A DNA stretch of 27,754 bases, taken from positions 1 to 27,754 of the forward strand of contig CAZSNC010000009.1 of assembly GCA_964608405.1 (NCBI GenBank), written 5' to 3'. This stretch comes from GWB1-38-13 sp964608405. Lineage in GTDB: Bacteria; Patescibacteriota; Microgenomatia; UBA8517. Below are positions 15,030 to 23,740 of the stretch, piece by piece. The translations under genes were made by a program, and so were the position numbers. The notes beneath the pieces are model-generated. The model was not told the origin of the DNA and made no database searches. It saw only the letters and a list, made by a program, of their open reading frames with translations. Positions within the stretch are counted from its first letter, which is position 1. Every line of letters starts with the position of its first letter.

Positions 15030-17684
15030 ATGAAAAATAAAAAGCTAAGGGAAAAAGATATCCTTAAAAAGAATATAAAAAACAAAAACGATGGTAAAAA
15101 TAATACCTCTTTATTGGATGGCATGGAGTTCAAACCGTATCCGGAAGTTATATCTTCAATAACCAAAAAAGTCGGCAATCGACCGAAACTATCAAAAAGC
15201 ATGCCGCGCGGTGTATGGACCGAACAGTCACAAAAAGTACTTGAGGAGAGATATCTTCTGAAAGATTCAGAAGGAGTAGTCGTGGAGACACCAGATGAGA
15301 TGTGCTGGCGTGTTGCCTGGGATATTGCCAGTGTTGAGTCTGTTTGGGGAAGTAAAAGATCTGAAGTACAAAAAACTGCGGAAGTATTTTACAAACTTTT
15401 AGTATCACACGAGTTTTTACCCAACTCTCCGACACTGATGAATGCCGGAACCGGAAACGGGTTGCAATATTCCGCTTGTTTCGTTCTTCCTGTTGAAGAT
15501 TCTCTGGTTGGGATTTTCGATGCTCTTAAATACCAAGCCCTTATACACCAAACGGGCGGGGGAACCGGTTTTTCCTTTTCAAGATTGCGCAGTCGTGGTT
15601 CGATGGTTAAATCCAGCCGTGGAACGGCATCGGGACCGGTTTCTTTCATGCGTATTTTCGACGCGGCAACAAACGAGATAAAACAGGGCGGTAAAAGACG
15701 GGGTGCTAATATGGGAATATTGAGGGTGGACCATCCCGACATAATCGAATTTATTCACTGTAAAGAGGAAGGTGGTATTACAAACTTCAACATATCGGTT
15801 GCCATAACGGACGAATTTATGAAAGCCTATGAGGATGATGGGGAATATAATCTTATTGATCCGAAAACAAAAGAGGTGAAAGGAAGACTTTCTGCAAGAT
15901 ATGTTTTTAACGAAATTGCCTCTGCTGCCTGGAGAAGCGGTGATCCGGGACTTATATTTATTGACAGAATAAATAAAGGTACCCCCAATCCGATTCCGGA
16001 ACTTGGGCCGATTGAGTCGACAAATCCATGCGGGGAACAGCCCCTGTATCCTTACGATTCGTGCAACTTGGGCAGTATATTTTTGAATAATTTTGTCAGG
16101 AAGGTTGACGGAAAATATGAAGTTGACTGGGATAAATTAAATACAGTCTCCAGGGTATCGACAAGGTTTTTGGATGATGTTATTGACATGAACCCGTATC
16201 CGATGGCTGAAATTCGGAAGACTTCACTTGCAGCAAGAAGAATCGGTCTCGGTGTCGGGGGATGGGCAGACATGCTTTGCCTACTGGGAGTGCCGTACGA
16301 CAGCGAAGAAGCAATTTCCCTGGCGGAAAAGGTGATGAAAACAATATACGATGCGGCGGTTGATGAATCGCAAAAACTTGCAAAATATAGGGGTCCTTTC
16401 CCGCTATTTTCAAAGAGTGTTTATAAAAATAAAGTTAAACGAAGAAACTCGACAATTACGACAATCGCCCCAACCGGTTCGATTTCGATCATAGCAGGGG
16501 CAAGCTCCGGAATAGAGCCTTTGTTTGCTATTGCATTCCAGCATATCGTTAAAGACAAGAGTCTGGACAGGACTCTTTCCTTCATCAACCCGATTTTTGA
16601 GCAGATTGCAAAAGAGCGTGGTTTTTGGACAGATGAATTAAAAGAAAAAATTGCCAGGGAAGGTGTTGTAAAGGATATTTCGGAAATTCCCGACGATGTT
16701 AGGCAGGCTTTTGTTACGGCACATGAGATCCACCATGACTGGCATATCAAACACCAAGCTGCTTTCCAAAAATACACCGAGAATGCCGTAAGTAAAACAA
16801 TAAACATGACCAAAGAAGTAACGGAAGAAGAAGTTAAATCGGCGTATTTGCTGGCATGGAATAGCGGTTGTAACGGAGTAACTGTTTTTCGTGACGGATG
16901 TAAGAATTCACAGGTACTAAATGTTGGCATTAAGGACGAAAAGGCAAAGCAGGAAGAAAATCTTGAAAAGATTATTCCCGGCGAACCAGCTCTGGAGCGA
17001 CCCTTTGTCGTAAGCGGTGCAACCTATAAAATAGCAACGCCCGTCGGGACGGCATTTGTAACCTTGAACAAAGACCGGGAAGAAAATCCGCTTGAGCTCT
17101 TTATCAATGTCGGAAAAGCAGGGAGTGACGTTGCGGCAATGGCTGAAGCATTGGGGCGTACAATCTCAATTGCTCTACGTTTCCGAGGAAATTTGAGTTC
17201 AAAAGAAAGGGCAAGGGAAATTGCAGAGCAGCTTTCGGGAATCGGGGGTAGAAGATCCGTCGGGTTTGGACCAAATAAAATATTGTCTCTTCCCGATGCA
17301 ATATCGATGGCACTTTCGGTTGATATGGGTTTTAGGATTAACGGATACCTAACCCAGGCGCATTCTATGATGAAAGGTAATCAGGTTGATAAAGATAATC
17401 ATCAAAATGGTATGTCCAAGGATTTCGAGAAAGTTGAGGAAGAGGTAAAAACAAACGGACATACACCTCTCAATTTAACAGATGGTGAAGCAAATCATAA
17501 CAACGGGAACAATCAGTTATTATTTAGTTCACAAAATACATCAGAGGTTAGTAATACTCCCGACCAGTTGAGTTTCAGCGAATTCAAATTAAAAGGTGAC
17601 ATCTGCCCAACCTGCGGAATCGGTGCTATGGTTTACCAGGAGGGTTGCTCCAAGTGCTATGCTTGTGGCCACAGTGAGTGTTGA
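15030..17684 (+). CDS. nrdJ: Adenosylcobalamin-dependent (class II) ribonucleotide reductase, TSCPD form
   Basis: 884 residues. The Lys/Asn-rich leader (1-30) is followed by the reductase barrel. The first redox Cys is Cys150 (QYSACFVLPVED), the NxCxE active-site motif is Asn332-Cys334-Glu336 (NPCGE), and the second redox Cys is Cys345 (DSCNLGS). The phosphate-binding segment GGKRRGANMG (220-229) is canonical. A TSCPD domain spans about 658-770 and contains VSGATYKIATPVGTAFVTL. A low-complexity Asn/Gln/His linker (about 783-855) leads to a C-terminal Cys cluster (Cys859, 862, 873, 876, 879, 884). There is no ATP-cone. The protein reduces ribonucleotides with a thiyl radical generated from adenosylcobalamin; no NrdB or activase gene lies nearby. 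No intein was seen. Met32 is a possible later start. Confidence 0.93.
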   Translation: MKNKKLREKDILKKNIKNKNDGKNNTSLLDGMEFKPYPEVISSITKKVGNRPKLSKSMPRGVWTEQSQKVLEERYLLKDSEGVVVETPDEMCWRVAWDIASVESVWGSKRSEVQKTAEVFYKLLVSHEFLPNSPTLMNAGTGNGLQYSACFVLPVEDSLVGIFDALKYQALIHQTGGGTGFSFSRLRSRGSMVKSSRGTASGPVSFMRIFDAATNEIKQGGKRRGANMGILRVDHPDIIEFIHCKEEGGITNFNISVAITDEFMKAYEDDGEYNLIDPKTKEVKGRLSARYVFNEIASAAWRSGDPGLIFIDRINKGTPNPIPELGPIESTNPCGEQPLYPYDSCNLGSIFLNNFVRKVDGKYEVDWDKLNTVSRVSTRFLDDVIDMNPYPMAEIRKTSLAARRIGLGVGGWADMLCLLGVPYDSEEAISLAEKVMKTIYDAAVDESQKLAKYRGPFPLFSKSVYKNKVKRRNSTITTIAPTGSISIIAGASSGIEPLFAIAFQHIVKDKSLDRTLSFINPIFEQIAKERGFWTDELKEKIAREGVVKDISEIPDDVRQAFVTAHEIHHDWHIKHQAAFQKYTENAVSKTINMTKEVTEEEVKSAYLLAWNSGCNGVTVFRDGCKNSQVLNVGIKDEKAKQEENLEKIIPGEPALERPFVVSGATYKIATPVGTAFVTLNKDREENPLELFINVGKAGSDVAAMAEALGRTISIALRFRGNLSSKERAREIAEQLSGIGGRRSVGFGPNKILSLPDAISMALSVDMGFRINGYLTQAHSMMKGNQVDKDNHQNGMSKDFEKVEEEVKTNGHTPLNLTDGEANHNNGNNQLLFSSQNTSEVSNTPDQLSFSEFKLKGDICPTCGIGAMVYQEGCSKCYACGHSEC

Positions 17685-17704
17685 AATACAAACATACTAA
17701 TTCA

Positions 17705-19852
17705 ATGAACAAAATAAAAAAGGTGATTAAGATAAGCGGTGAATACGAGGATTTTGATAAAAATAAAATCTTTCAAAGCATATACCTTGCAGCAAGAAAT
17801 GTTGGAGGAAAAGACGAGACAATTGCCAGAAGTTTACAAGAAGAGGTTATCACAATACTTGACAGTAAGTATCCCAAAGCAGAGGTTGTTAAAACCTCCG
17901 AGATAGGTGAAGTTGTTGAGAAGGTGCTTATCGAACACGGGCATGCAAAGACGGCAAAAGAGTTTATACGTTATCGTGAGAATAAAAAACACCTGCGTCA
18001 GGATAAGGATTCCTTGGGTGTGAAAGACGATATCGGACTTTCCTATAACACCCTTTACATTCTGAAAATGCGATACCTCAAAAGAGACGAAAAGGGCAAC
18101 ATTCTGGAAACTCCCAAGCAAATGTTGCAAAGAGTTTCCTTGTTTTTAGCATCGGTTGAGAAGAGTAAGAGAAAGCAGGAGTTTTGGAATAAAGAATTTC
18201 TTTCTATCATGGAGACTTTTGAATTCCTGCCCGGTACAAGACCGCTTACAAATGCAGGAAAGAAGTATGCACAACTCGGAAATTGTTTTGTCTGGCCGGT
18301 TGAGGATGATATTGACGGAATTTTTGATATTCTTCACAAATCAACCCTTATTAAAAAACACGGTGGAGGCTGCGGGTATAATTTTTCCAGATTAAGGCCC
18401 GAAGGAGATGTCGTCGGGGGAATACCGGATCTTGCGGCAGGACCCGTTAAAATTATGGAGATGTTTGATCTGATGACAAGTTTGTTTCGTCAGGAGGGTA
18501 AGTATGAAAGTGGAAATATGGCAGTATTAAACGCCAACCACCCCGATATTTTTGCTTTTATTTCTGCAAAACAAAATGACGGATATTTGCAAAAAACCAA
18601 CCTCTCCGTAGGAATTACAGATGAATTTATGCAAGCGGCTCTTAAAGGAAAAGATTGGGACTTAATTAACCCCAGAAACGGCGAAATTATAAATACCGTT
18701 AAAGCCAGGTCGATTTTAGAACTTATGGCAACAATGGCATGGCAAACCGGAGATCCGGGAATTTTAAACCTATCGGCAATAAATAAAGGTACCCGGTTCG
18801 GCAATCCGCTTTTAAAAGAATGTGGTCCGATTGTAGCTACCAATGTTTGTGGGGAAATTCCGCAGTATCCTTACGAATCCTGCAATTTGGGATATGTTAA
18901 TTTCGTGAAGTTTATTAAAAAGGGAAAGTTTGATTTTGAAAGGTTGGGGGAGGTAATGAAAGTTGCCACACGGTTAATGGATAACGTAATTGATGCGTCA
19001 TGGTTTCCGGTTAAAGAAGTTGAAAAGTCGGTCAAAGCACACAGAAGAATCGGTATTGGATGTGTTGGGTGGGCGGATGCACTTATGATGATGGGAATAC
19101 CCTACGACAGCGAGGAAGCATTTAAACTTGCGGAAAAAGTAACACGCAAAATGTATGAATCGGCCTTTGACGCGTCGGTAAAACTTGCGAAGGAGAAAGG
19201 TCCCTTTCCGCTTGTTACAAAGTCGATTTGGGCAGATAAAAAGGACAAACCGAGAAATGTTGCACTTTTGACATTTCCGCCAAGCAGTGGAAATGCCGTA
19301 ATTTGCGAAACATCATTCGGGATTGAACCGCATTTTGCCGTAGCTTACGAACAAAATGTTTTAGAGGGAATGCGCCTGACAACCGTTGTTCCTTACTTTG
19401 TGGAAGTTTTAAAACAACGCGGGCTTTATTCAGAGGCTTTAATTCAGAGGATAATTGATAACCATGGAAGCGTTCAGGGGATGGAGGAAATACCTATTGA
19501 TATTAAAAAGGTTTTTAAAGTAGCACACGATATTAATTGGCGTGACCACATTAGGATGCAATCTGCCTTTCAAAAATGGACTGATAATGCAATCACTAAA
19601 ACAGTGAATATGTCATCGTCCGCGACCCCGAATGACATCGAAGAAGCATATATATTGGCTTGGAAATTGGGTTGTAAAGGCCTTACCGTATACCGCGACA
19701 AAACAAAGAGTAATCAGGTAATTGAATTCGGGGGGAGTAAAAACCCATTACCCGATATTTTGAAGAAATGTCCGACGTGCGATTTACCGCTTACAAAAGA
19801 CAAACGTTGTTATAAGTGCAAACATTGCGGGTTTTCAACGTGTGAACTTTGA
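17705..19852 (+). CDS. Second class II ribonucleotide reductase, ATP-cone form
   Basis: 715 residues from ATG 17705; a TTG at 17678 overlapping the first gene is less likely. An ATP-cone covers about 1-95 (VIKISGEYEDFDKNKIFQS and HGHAKTAKEFIRYR). The barrel retains Cys194 (LGNCFVWPVED), Asn380-Cys382-Glu384 (NVCGE) and Cys393 (ESCNLGY), so it appears catalytic. The segment normally GGKRRGANMG is changed to EGKYESGNMA (264-273). It lacks a TSCPD domain. The C-terminus is a Cys cluster, CPTCDLPLTKDKRCYKCKHC. It begins 20 bases after the first reductase stop with no Shine-Dalgarno. It is a diverged paralogue rather than a simple duplication; it could act alone, pair with the first enzyme, or serve different nucleotides or conditions. 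An intrinsic terminator follows. Confidence 0.9.
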   Translation: MNKIKKVIKISGEYEDFDKNKIFQSIYLAARNVGGKDETIARSLQEEVITILDSKYPKAEVVKTSEIGEVVEKVLIEHGHAKTAKEFIRYRENKKHLRQDKDSLGVKDDIGLSYNTLYILKMRYLKRDEKGNILETPKQMLQRVSLFLASVEKSKRKQEFWNKEFLSIMETFEFLPGTRPLTNAGKKYAQLGNCFVWPVEDDIDGIFDILHKSTLIKKHGGGCGYNFSRLRPEGDVVGGIPDLAAGPVKIMEMFDLMTSLFRQEGKYESGNMAVLNANHPDIFAFISAKQNDGYLQKTNLSVGITDEFMQAALKGKDWDLINPRNGEIINTVKARSILELMATMAWQTGDPGILNLSAINKGTRFGNPLLKECGPIVATNVCGEIPQYPYESCNLGYVNFVKFIKKGKFDFERLGEVMKVATRLMDNVIDASWFPVKEVEKSVKAHRRIGIGCVGWADALMMMGIPYDSEEAFKLAEKVTRKMYESAFDASVKLAKEKGPFPLVTKSIWADKKDKPRNVALLTFPPSSGNAVICETSFGIEPHFAVAYEQNVLEGMRLTTVVPYFVEVLKQRGLYSEALIQRIIDNHGSVQGMEEIPIDIKKVFKVAHDINWRDHIRMQSAFQKWTDNAITKTVNMSSSATPNDIEEAYILAWKLGCKGLTVYRDKTKSNQVIEFGGSKNPLPDILKKCPTCDLPLTKDKRCYKCKHCGFSTCEL

Positions 19853-19903
19853 GTGTCTTTTGGTGGGCCCGAAGCTGTTATGCTGGCAAAAATGTTTTAA
19901 CTT

Positions 19904-19925
19904 ATCCGTGACTTACGGATTTTTT
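19904..19925 (+). terminator. Intrinsic terminator after the reductase operon
   Basis: ATCCGT (19904-19909) pairs with ACGGAT (19915-19920) around the loop GACTT, followed by a run of T to 19925. The stem is short (6 bp), so efficiency may be moderate. Confidence 0.6.
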
Positions 19926-19990
19926 GGACCACACAACTGCTTTCGGGTTTGCCAATGGATACCCAAGGACGGATGAAATAGACAATATAA

Positions 19991-20539
19991 ATGCCGATTT
20001 ATACGAAAAAAGGAGACAAGGGAACTACCTCAATATTTAAAAAAGAGAAGGGAAAAGCTGTCAGGCTTTCAAAGGCTGATTTATTAATCGAAACAATTGG
20101 AAGTGTCGACGAGGCAAATTCGTATCTTGGTATTCTTCGCTCTATATTAATAAAAGGTGTTATGGGTATTGATTTAAAGAAGGAAATTGAGTACCTCCAA
20201 AAGGATTTGTTTACAATCGGATCAATGTTGGCAGGGTCTAAATTACAAATTTCAGATGGAAGAGTAGGGGAATTTGAAGACAATATTGACAAAATGGACC
20301 AAATTCTTCCGAAGCTTACCAATTTCATATTGCCGGGTGGTAGTGAAATTTCCGCAGGACTTATGTTTTCAAGAACCTTAGTCAGAAGAGCGGAAAGAAG
20401 AGTTGTTGCCCTGACAAAAATCAGAAGGGTTAACCCCACGATCTTGATTTATCTTAATAGATTATCAGATTACCTGTTTGTGCTTGCACGCTGGGTTAAT
20501 TTTAAAAACAATTACAAGGAAATGAAATGGAGTAATTGA
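19991..20539 (+). CDS. PduO-type cob(I)alamin adenosyltransferase
   Basis: 182 residues. Family landmarks are YTKKGDKGTTS (4-14) for ATP binding, GSVDEANSYLG, FILPGGSEISAGLMFSRTLVRRAERR (read as FILPGG and RTLVRRAERR) and YLNRLSDYLFVLARW, which form the ATP and corrin sites of the PduO fold. It transfers the adenosyl group of ATP to cob(I)alamin, giving adenosylcobalamin, the cofactor of the two reductases just upstream. The gene lies beyond the terminator at 19904-19925 and so may have a separate promoter; no strong -10 was seen. It ends directly before another terminator. No cobalamin biosynthesis genes are in the window, so salvage of imported corrinoid is likely. Confidence 0.95.
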   Translation: MPIYTKKGDKGTTSIFKKEKGKAVRLSKADLLIETIGSVDEANSYLGILRSILIKGVMGIDLKKEIEYLQKDLFTIGSMLAGSKLQISDGRVGEFEDNIDKMDQILPKLTNFILPGGSEISAGLMFSRTLVRRAERRVVALTKIRRVNPTILIYLNRLSDYLFVLARWVNFKNNYKEMKWSN

Positions 20540-20547
20540 TTTTGATA

Positions 20548-20579
20548 ATACCTCACTCCTGAGGGAGGTATAATTTTTT
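20548..20579 (+). terminator. Intrinsic terminator after the adenosyltransferase gene
   Basis: ATACCTC (20548-20554) pairs perfectly with GAGGTAT (20565-20571), and six T residues follow at 20574-20579. The hairpin also encodes the last codons and stop of the - strand gene 20553-20798. Confidence 0.75.
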
Positions 20580-20798
20580 AGATTTGATAGGGCAAGCAAG
20601 ACAACGAAGATCCCTATTTTTATGTTGGCATGTAACAACAACCTCACCTTTATTTGTTCTTATTACATTTATATCGCTTGAATCCTTTAAATGTGTTACG
20701 AGTTCATAAAGTACAGGACAGTGTTTAGGTGCTTTTTGTAAAAAAACCCCTCGAACGGCTTGTCTTACTTGTGAATCTGATTCTGTAATTCTTGTCAT
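20553..20798 (-). CDS. Small Cys-containing hypothetical protein
   Basis: 81 residues, no hydrophobic segment. Cys27, Cys57, Cys66 and Cys69 (CQHKNRDLRCLAC) with nearby His could form a zinc site. The family is not recognised. A -10-like TAGAAT lies 9 nt before the start, as for other genes here. Its stop is inside the stem of the terminator of the opposite-strand gene. It is divergent from the 20904 operon. The ORF could be spurious, but the promoter and the Cys pattern favour a real gene. Confidence 0.5.
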   Translation of the reverse strand: MTRITESDSQVRQAVRGVFLQKAPKHCPVLYELVTHLKDSSDINVIRTNKGEVVVTCQHKNRDLRCLACPIKSKKLYLPQE

Positions 20799-20807
20799 GC
20801 CAGGAGG

Positions 20808-20813
20808 ATTCTA
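20808..20813 (-). promoter_or_regulatory. -10 element TAGAAT of the small Cys-containing gene
   Basis: On the - strand TAGAAT ends 9 nt before ATG 20798. No -35 was identified. Confidence 0.4.
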
Positions 20814-20888
20814 ATTCCTGTTGTACTTTTCTGTCAAGGCTGAAATAGCTATAACTTATTTCCATGCAAAGAGAATACTTTTTAAGTA

Positions 20889-20894
20889 TATAAT
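20889..20894 (+). promoter_or_regulatory. -10 element TATAAT of the VirD4-like operon
   Basis: TATAAT, within TATATAAT, ends 9 nt before ATG 20904, giving a leader of about 3 nt. No -35 is evident. Confidence 0.6.
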
Positions 20895-20903
20895 GAATTT
20901 ATT

Positions 20904-21263
20904 ATGGTATTAGATGCTGAAAGAGAACAAATACAGGGAGAAGATTTAGTAAAAGAACGACCGACTGATGTCGAGATTCCACCCGAACTTGAACGAGGCG
21001 GAATTGTTCAAAGGGTTCAGAGCCAGTTTAAATCACAAGTTACGGATGATAAGGGAAATCCTCTGATACAAACTCCGCAAACACAAACCGTCACAATTCA
21101 AATTCCTGCGTCACAGCAACAGCTTGAAGATTGGGCAAAAGGAAATCCGGATAATGCCCTGACATGGTTTGCGGTATTTTGGATTCGTTTGATTAAGAAA
21201 GCACTGCATTTTGGATGGCGGATGATTAAAAAAATTACGGGAAGGAGTGAGGAAAATGTATAG
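20904..21263 (+). CDS. Small partner protein of the VirD4-like ATPase, unknown function
   Basis: 119 residues. The N-terminal about 75 are acidic and Gln-rich, likely flexible. The C-terminus (about 84-112) is aromatic and hydrophobic mixed with Lys/Arg (TWFAVFWIRLIKKALHF) and looks like an amphipathic or membrane-associating helix. I do not recognise the family. Its end overlaps the start of the ATPase gene by 8 bases, so the two are translationally coupled. That suggests a shared complex at the membrane, such as an adaptor or anchor, but this is inference. Confidence 0.65.
   Translation: MVLDAEREQIQGEDLVKERPTDVEIPPELERGGIVQRVQSQFKSQVTDDKGNPLIQTPQTQTVTIQIPASQQQLEDWAKGNPDNALTWFAVFWIRLIKKALHFGWRMIKKITGRSEENV
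21242..21247 (+). promoter_or_regulatory. Shine-Dalgarno AAGGAG that sets the ATPase start
   Basis: AAGGAG lies 8 nt before ATG 21256. It favours that ATG over GTG 21247 and is one of few good ribosome-binding sites in the window. Confidence 0.65.
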
Positions 21264-23580
21264 CGAAATGGATGTAATAATTGCCTTTTTATCGATTTTT
21301 TCGGTGTTTATTTTTGCATCGGTAATTTTTGCGTTTTACATCTTCACTAAAATAAAACATCGCAACAGGGAAGATGAATCAATAGACTCGGTACTTTTAC
21401 AAGTTGCCGTTCATAAGAATAATGAAATTAAAATCGATGCAATGGAACAGCTTTTTTCTGCGCTTTACTCGGTTAAAGGCGGTGGTTGGAAGCAAAAGTA
21501 TAAAACCCAACCCACTCTTTCCTTCGAGATTGTTGCCAAGAAAGAAGATATCCGATTCTATGTCTGGACACCGAAAAAGTTTAAGGACATGCTGGAAAAA
21601 CAGATTCACGGTGCATATCCAGATGCTGATGTTGTGGAAGTTCAGGAATATAATATTTTTAACGAGGAGGGAAAAGTTGCTTACAAAGCTTTCCAACTTT
21701 CAAAGGATAACTTCTATCCGCTGAAAACCTTTAAAGAACTGCCTGTTGACCCTATGTCCTCAATTACCTCGGCATTGGCAAAAATGGGAGATGGTGAGGC
21801 TGCCGCAATTCAGATATTAATATCTCCGGCTGAGAATGCCTGGTCAAAATCGGGTTCTTCATTTATTTCGTCGACAAAAAAGCAGGAAGCGGATCCGGAA
21901 AAAGCGAAATACTCCGTTCCCGCAAAAACACTGGAAGCGGTTGAAGGAAAAATTGCCAAGTCCGGTTTTGACACTTCAATCAGAGTGGTTGTTGTTTCCA
22001 AAGATATGGAATCAGCAAAGTCTCATTTATCAAATATCTCAAGTGCTTTTGCGCAATTTAACGGAGACCTTAATTATTTGAAAGCCAGAAAAATAAGACA
22101 AAAAGGAGCGTTTATAGAAGACTTCATTTATAGATATCACCCGATGTTTGATATTTTGGGTAACAGAAAATCAGTTTTAAACGCAGAGGAGTTAGCTTCC
22201 ATTTATCATTTTCCCAACAAAACAATAACAACCCCACACATATATTGGCTGTATTCAAAAACGGCCCCTGCTCCGTCTCAAATACCGGAAAACGGTACAT
22301 ATTTGGGATTGAGTTCATATCAAGGTGTTAAAAGACCCGTTTATATTTCCGATGAGGACAGAATGCGGCACATGTACATTGTGGGAAAAACCGGTGTCGG
22401 AAAATCGGAACTTCTTAAGGATTTGGTAATACAAGACATCAGAAACGGGGAGGGGGTTTGCTTTATAGATCCGCACGGAGACGCGGTAGAAGAGCTTTTA
22501 AACCTTATTCCGCCGGAAAGAGCTGAAGATGTCATTTATTTCAATCCGTCTGACTCTGAGCGTCCAATGGGATTGAATCTGCTGGAGGCAAATACAGAAG
22601 ACCAGAAACATTTTGCGGCAACCGCCGTTATCAATATGATGTACAAACTTTTTGACCCATATAAAACCGGTATTGTAGGACCGCGTTTTGAACACGCAGT
22701 CCGAAATGCAATGCTTACTGTTATGTCGGTCGAAGGATCAACATTCATTGAGGTCATGAGGGTATTAACCGATGCAAGGTATGTACAGGAGTTACTGCCT
22801 TACGTTAAAGATCCGATAGTCAGAAGGTACTGGACCGATCAGATTGCCCAGACATCAGACTTTCACAAATCGGAAGTACTCGATTATATTACTTCGAAAT
22901 TCGGGCGTTTTGTCACAAACAAGATGGTGAGAAACATTATCGGTCAGTCACAGTCTTCTTTTGATCTTCGCCAGGTGATGGACCAGGGGAAAATACTATT
23001 TATTAACCTTTCCAAGGGAACAATAGGGGAAGAAAACTCAAGCTTCTTGGGACTTATTTTAGTCCCGAGAATATTGATGGCCGCAATGAGCAGAACAGAT
23101 GTTCCTAAAGAACAAAGACGACCTTTTTATCTTTATGTTGATGAGTTTCAGAACTTTGCAACACCGGATTTTGCGGTAATACTTTCAGAAGCCAGAAAGT
23201 ATGCACTTGCTCTTTGTGTTGCCAACCAATTTATCGGACAGGTTGAAGAAGAGGTTAAAAATGCAGTATTCGGGAACGTCGGAACAATAATATCTTTCAG
23301 AATAGGAACTACAGACGCAAATTATCTACAGCATGAATTTGCACCGGTTTTTGCAGAAGATGACCTTCTTAATGTTGAGAAATATCATGTTTATACAAAA
23401 ACAATCGTCAACAACGAACCAGTTCCACCTTTCTCAATGGATTTATATAGAGATACGGCCAAGATTAAATCAATGGAAAACCCCAAAGTTGCAAGTATCA
23501 TTAAAGAAATGAGCAGGCTCAACTTCGGAAGGGATATCAAGTTAGTAGAAGCGGAAATAGCAAGAAGATCAAAACTATAG
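21256..23580 (+). CDS. VirD4/TraG-like membrane ATPase (type IV secretion coupling-protein family)
   Basis: 774 residues from ATG 21256. An N-terminal transmembrane helix (about 7-32) precedes a mixed region of about 330 residues. The motor domain has Walker A GKTGVGKS (377-384), the VCFIDPHGD segment (401-409) and Walker B FYLYVDEF (624-631), followed by SEARKYALALCVANQF, as in FtsK/HerA/VirD4-type DNA or protein pumps. Coupling proteins deliver DNA or proteins to secretion channels. No relaxase, VirB4 or pilus gene lies nearby, so its partner machinery, if any, is elsewhere. The gene overlaps the small upstream gene by 8 bases. A HerA-type role in DNA translocation is an alternative. Confidence 0.85.
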   Translation: MYSEMDVIIAFLSIFSVFIFASVIFAFYIFTKIKHRNREDESIDSVLLQVAVHKNNEIKIDAMEQLFSALYSVKGGGWKQKYKTQPTLSFEIVAKKEDIRFYVWTPKKFKDMLEKQIHGAYPDADVVEVQEYNIFNEEGKVAYKAFQLSKDNFYPLKTFKELPVDPMSSITSALAKMGDGEAAAIQILISPAENAWSKSGSSFISSTKKQEADPEKAKYSVPAKTLEAVEGKIAKSGFDTSIRVVVVSKDMESAKSHLSNISSAFAQFNGDLNYLKARKIRQKGAFIEDFIYRYHPMFDILGNRKSVLNAEELASIYHFPNKTITTPHIYWLYSKTAPAPSQIPENGTYLGLSSYQGVKRPVYISDEDRMRHMYIVGKTGVGKSELLKDLVIQDIRNGEGVCFIDPHGDAVEELLNLIPPERAEDVIYFNPSDSERPMGLNLLEANTEDQKHFAATAVINMMYKLFDPYKTGIVGPRFEHAVRNAMLTVMSVEGSTFIEVMRVLTDARYVQELLPYVKDPIVRRYWTDQIAQTSDFHKSEVLDYITSKFGRFVTNKMVRNIIGQSQSSFDLRQVMDQGKILFINLSKGTIGEENSSFLGLILVPRILMAAMSRTDVPKEQRRPFYLYVDEFQNFATPDFAVILSEARKYALALCVANQFIGQVEEEVKNAVFGNVGTIISFRIGTTDANYLQHEFAPVFAEDDLLNVEKYHVYTKTIVNNEPVPPFSMDLYRDTAKIKSMENPKVASIIKEMSRLNFGRDIKLVEAEIARRSKL

Positions 23581-23728
23581 ATTGGGTAATTGACTACCAG
23601 TAATTGGCTTCAGGTTGTAGACAAATCGGTTGAGACAAGCGTTTGATTTTACGTATCAATTATTTAGTAAAGCAAAATGGGATTTACCCGTAAAATTCAT
23701 TATTAATTTTTTGATATTTTACATCAAG

Positions 23729-23734
23729 TATAAT
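23729..23734 (+). promoter_or_regulatory. -10 element TATAAT of the GT-C-like gene
   Basis: TATAAT ends 6 nt before ATG 23741, so the message would be leaderless. The frame is open up to 23630, but this placement favours ATG 23741. TTGAT (23711-23715) and ATCAA (23723-23727) form a small inverted repeat just upstream. Confidence 0.65.
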
Positions 23735-23740
23735 TACTCT

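Noticed and set aside
14516..15202. Long - strand open frame of 228 codons
   Set aside because: Antisense to nrdR and the reductase start; rich in Ser/Phe/Leu as expected from a shadow frame.
15030..19852. Inteins in the reductases
   Set aside because: Both catalytic cores read continuously through the active-site motifs with no insertion.
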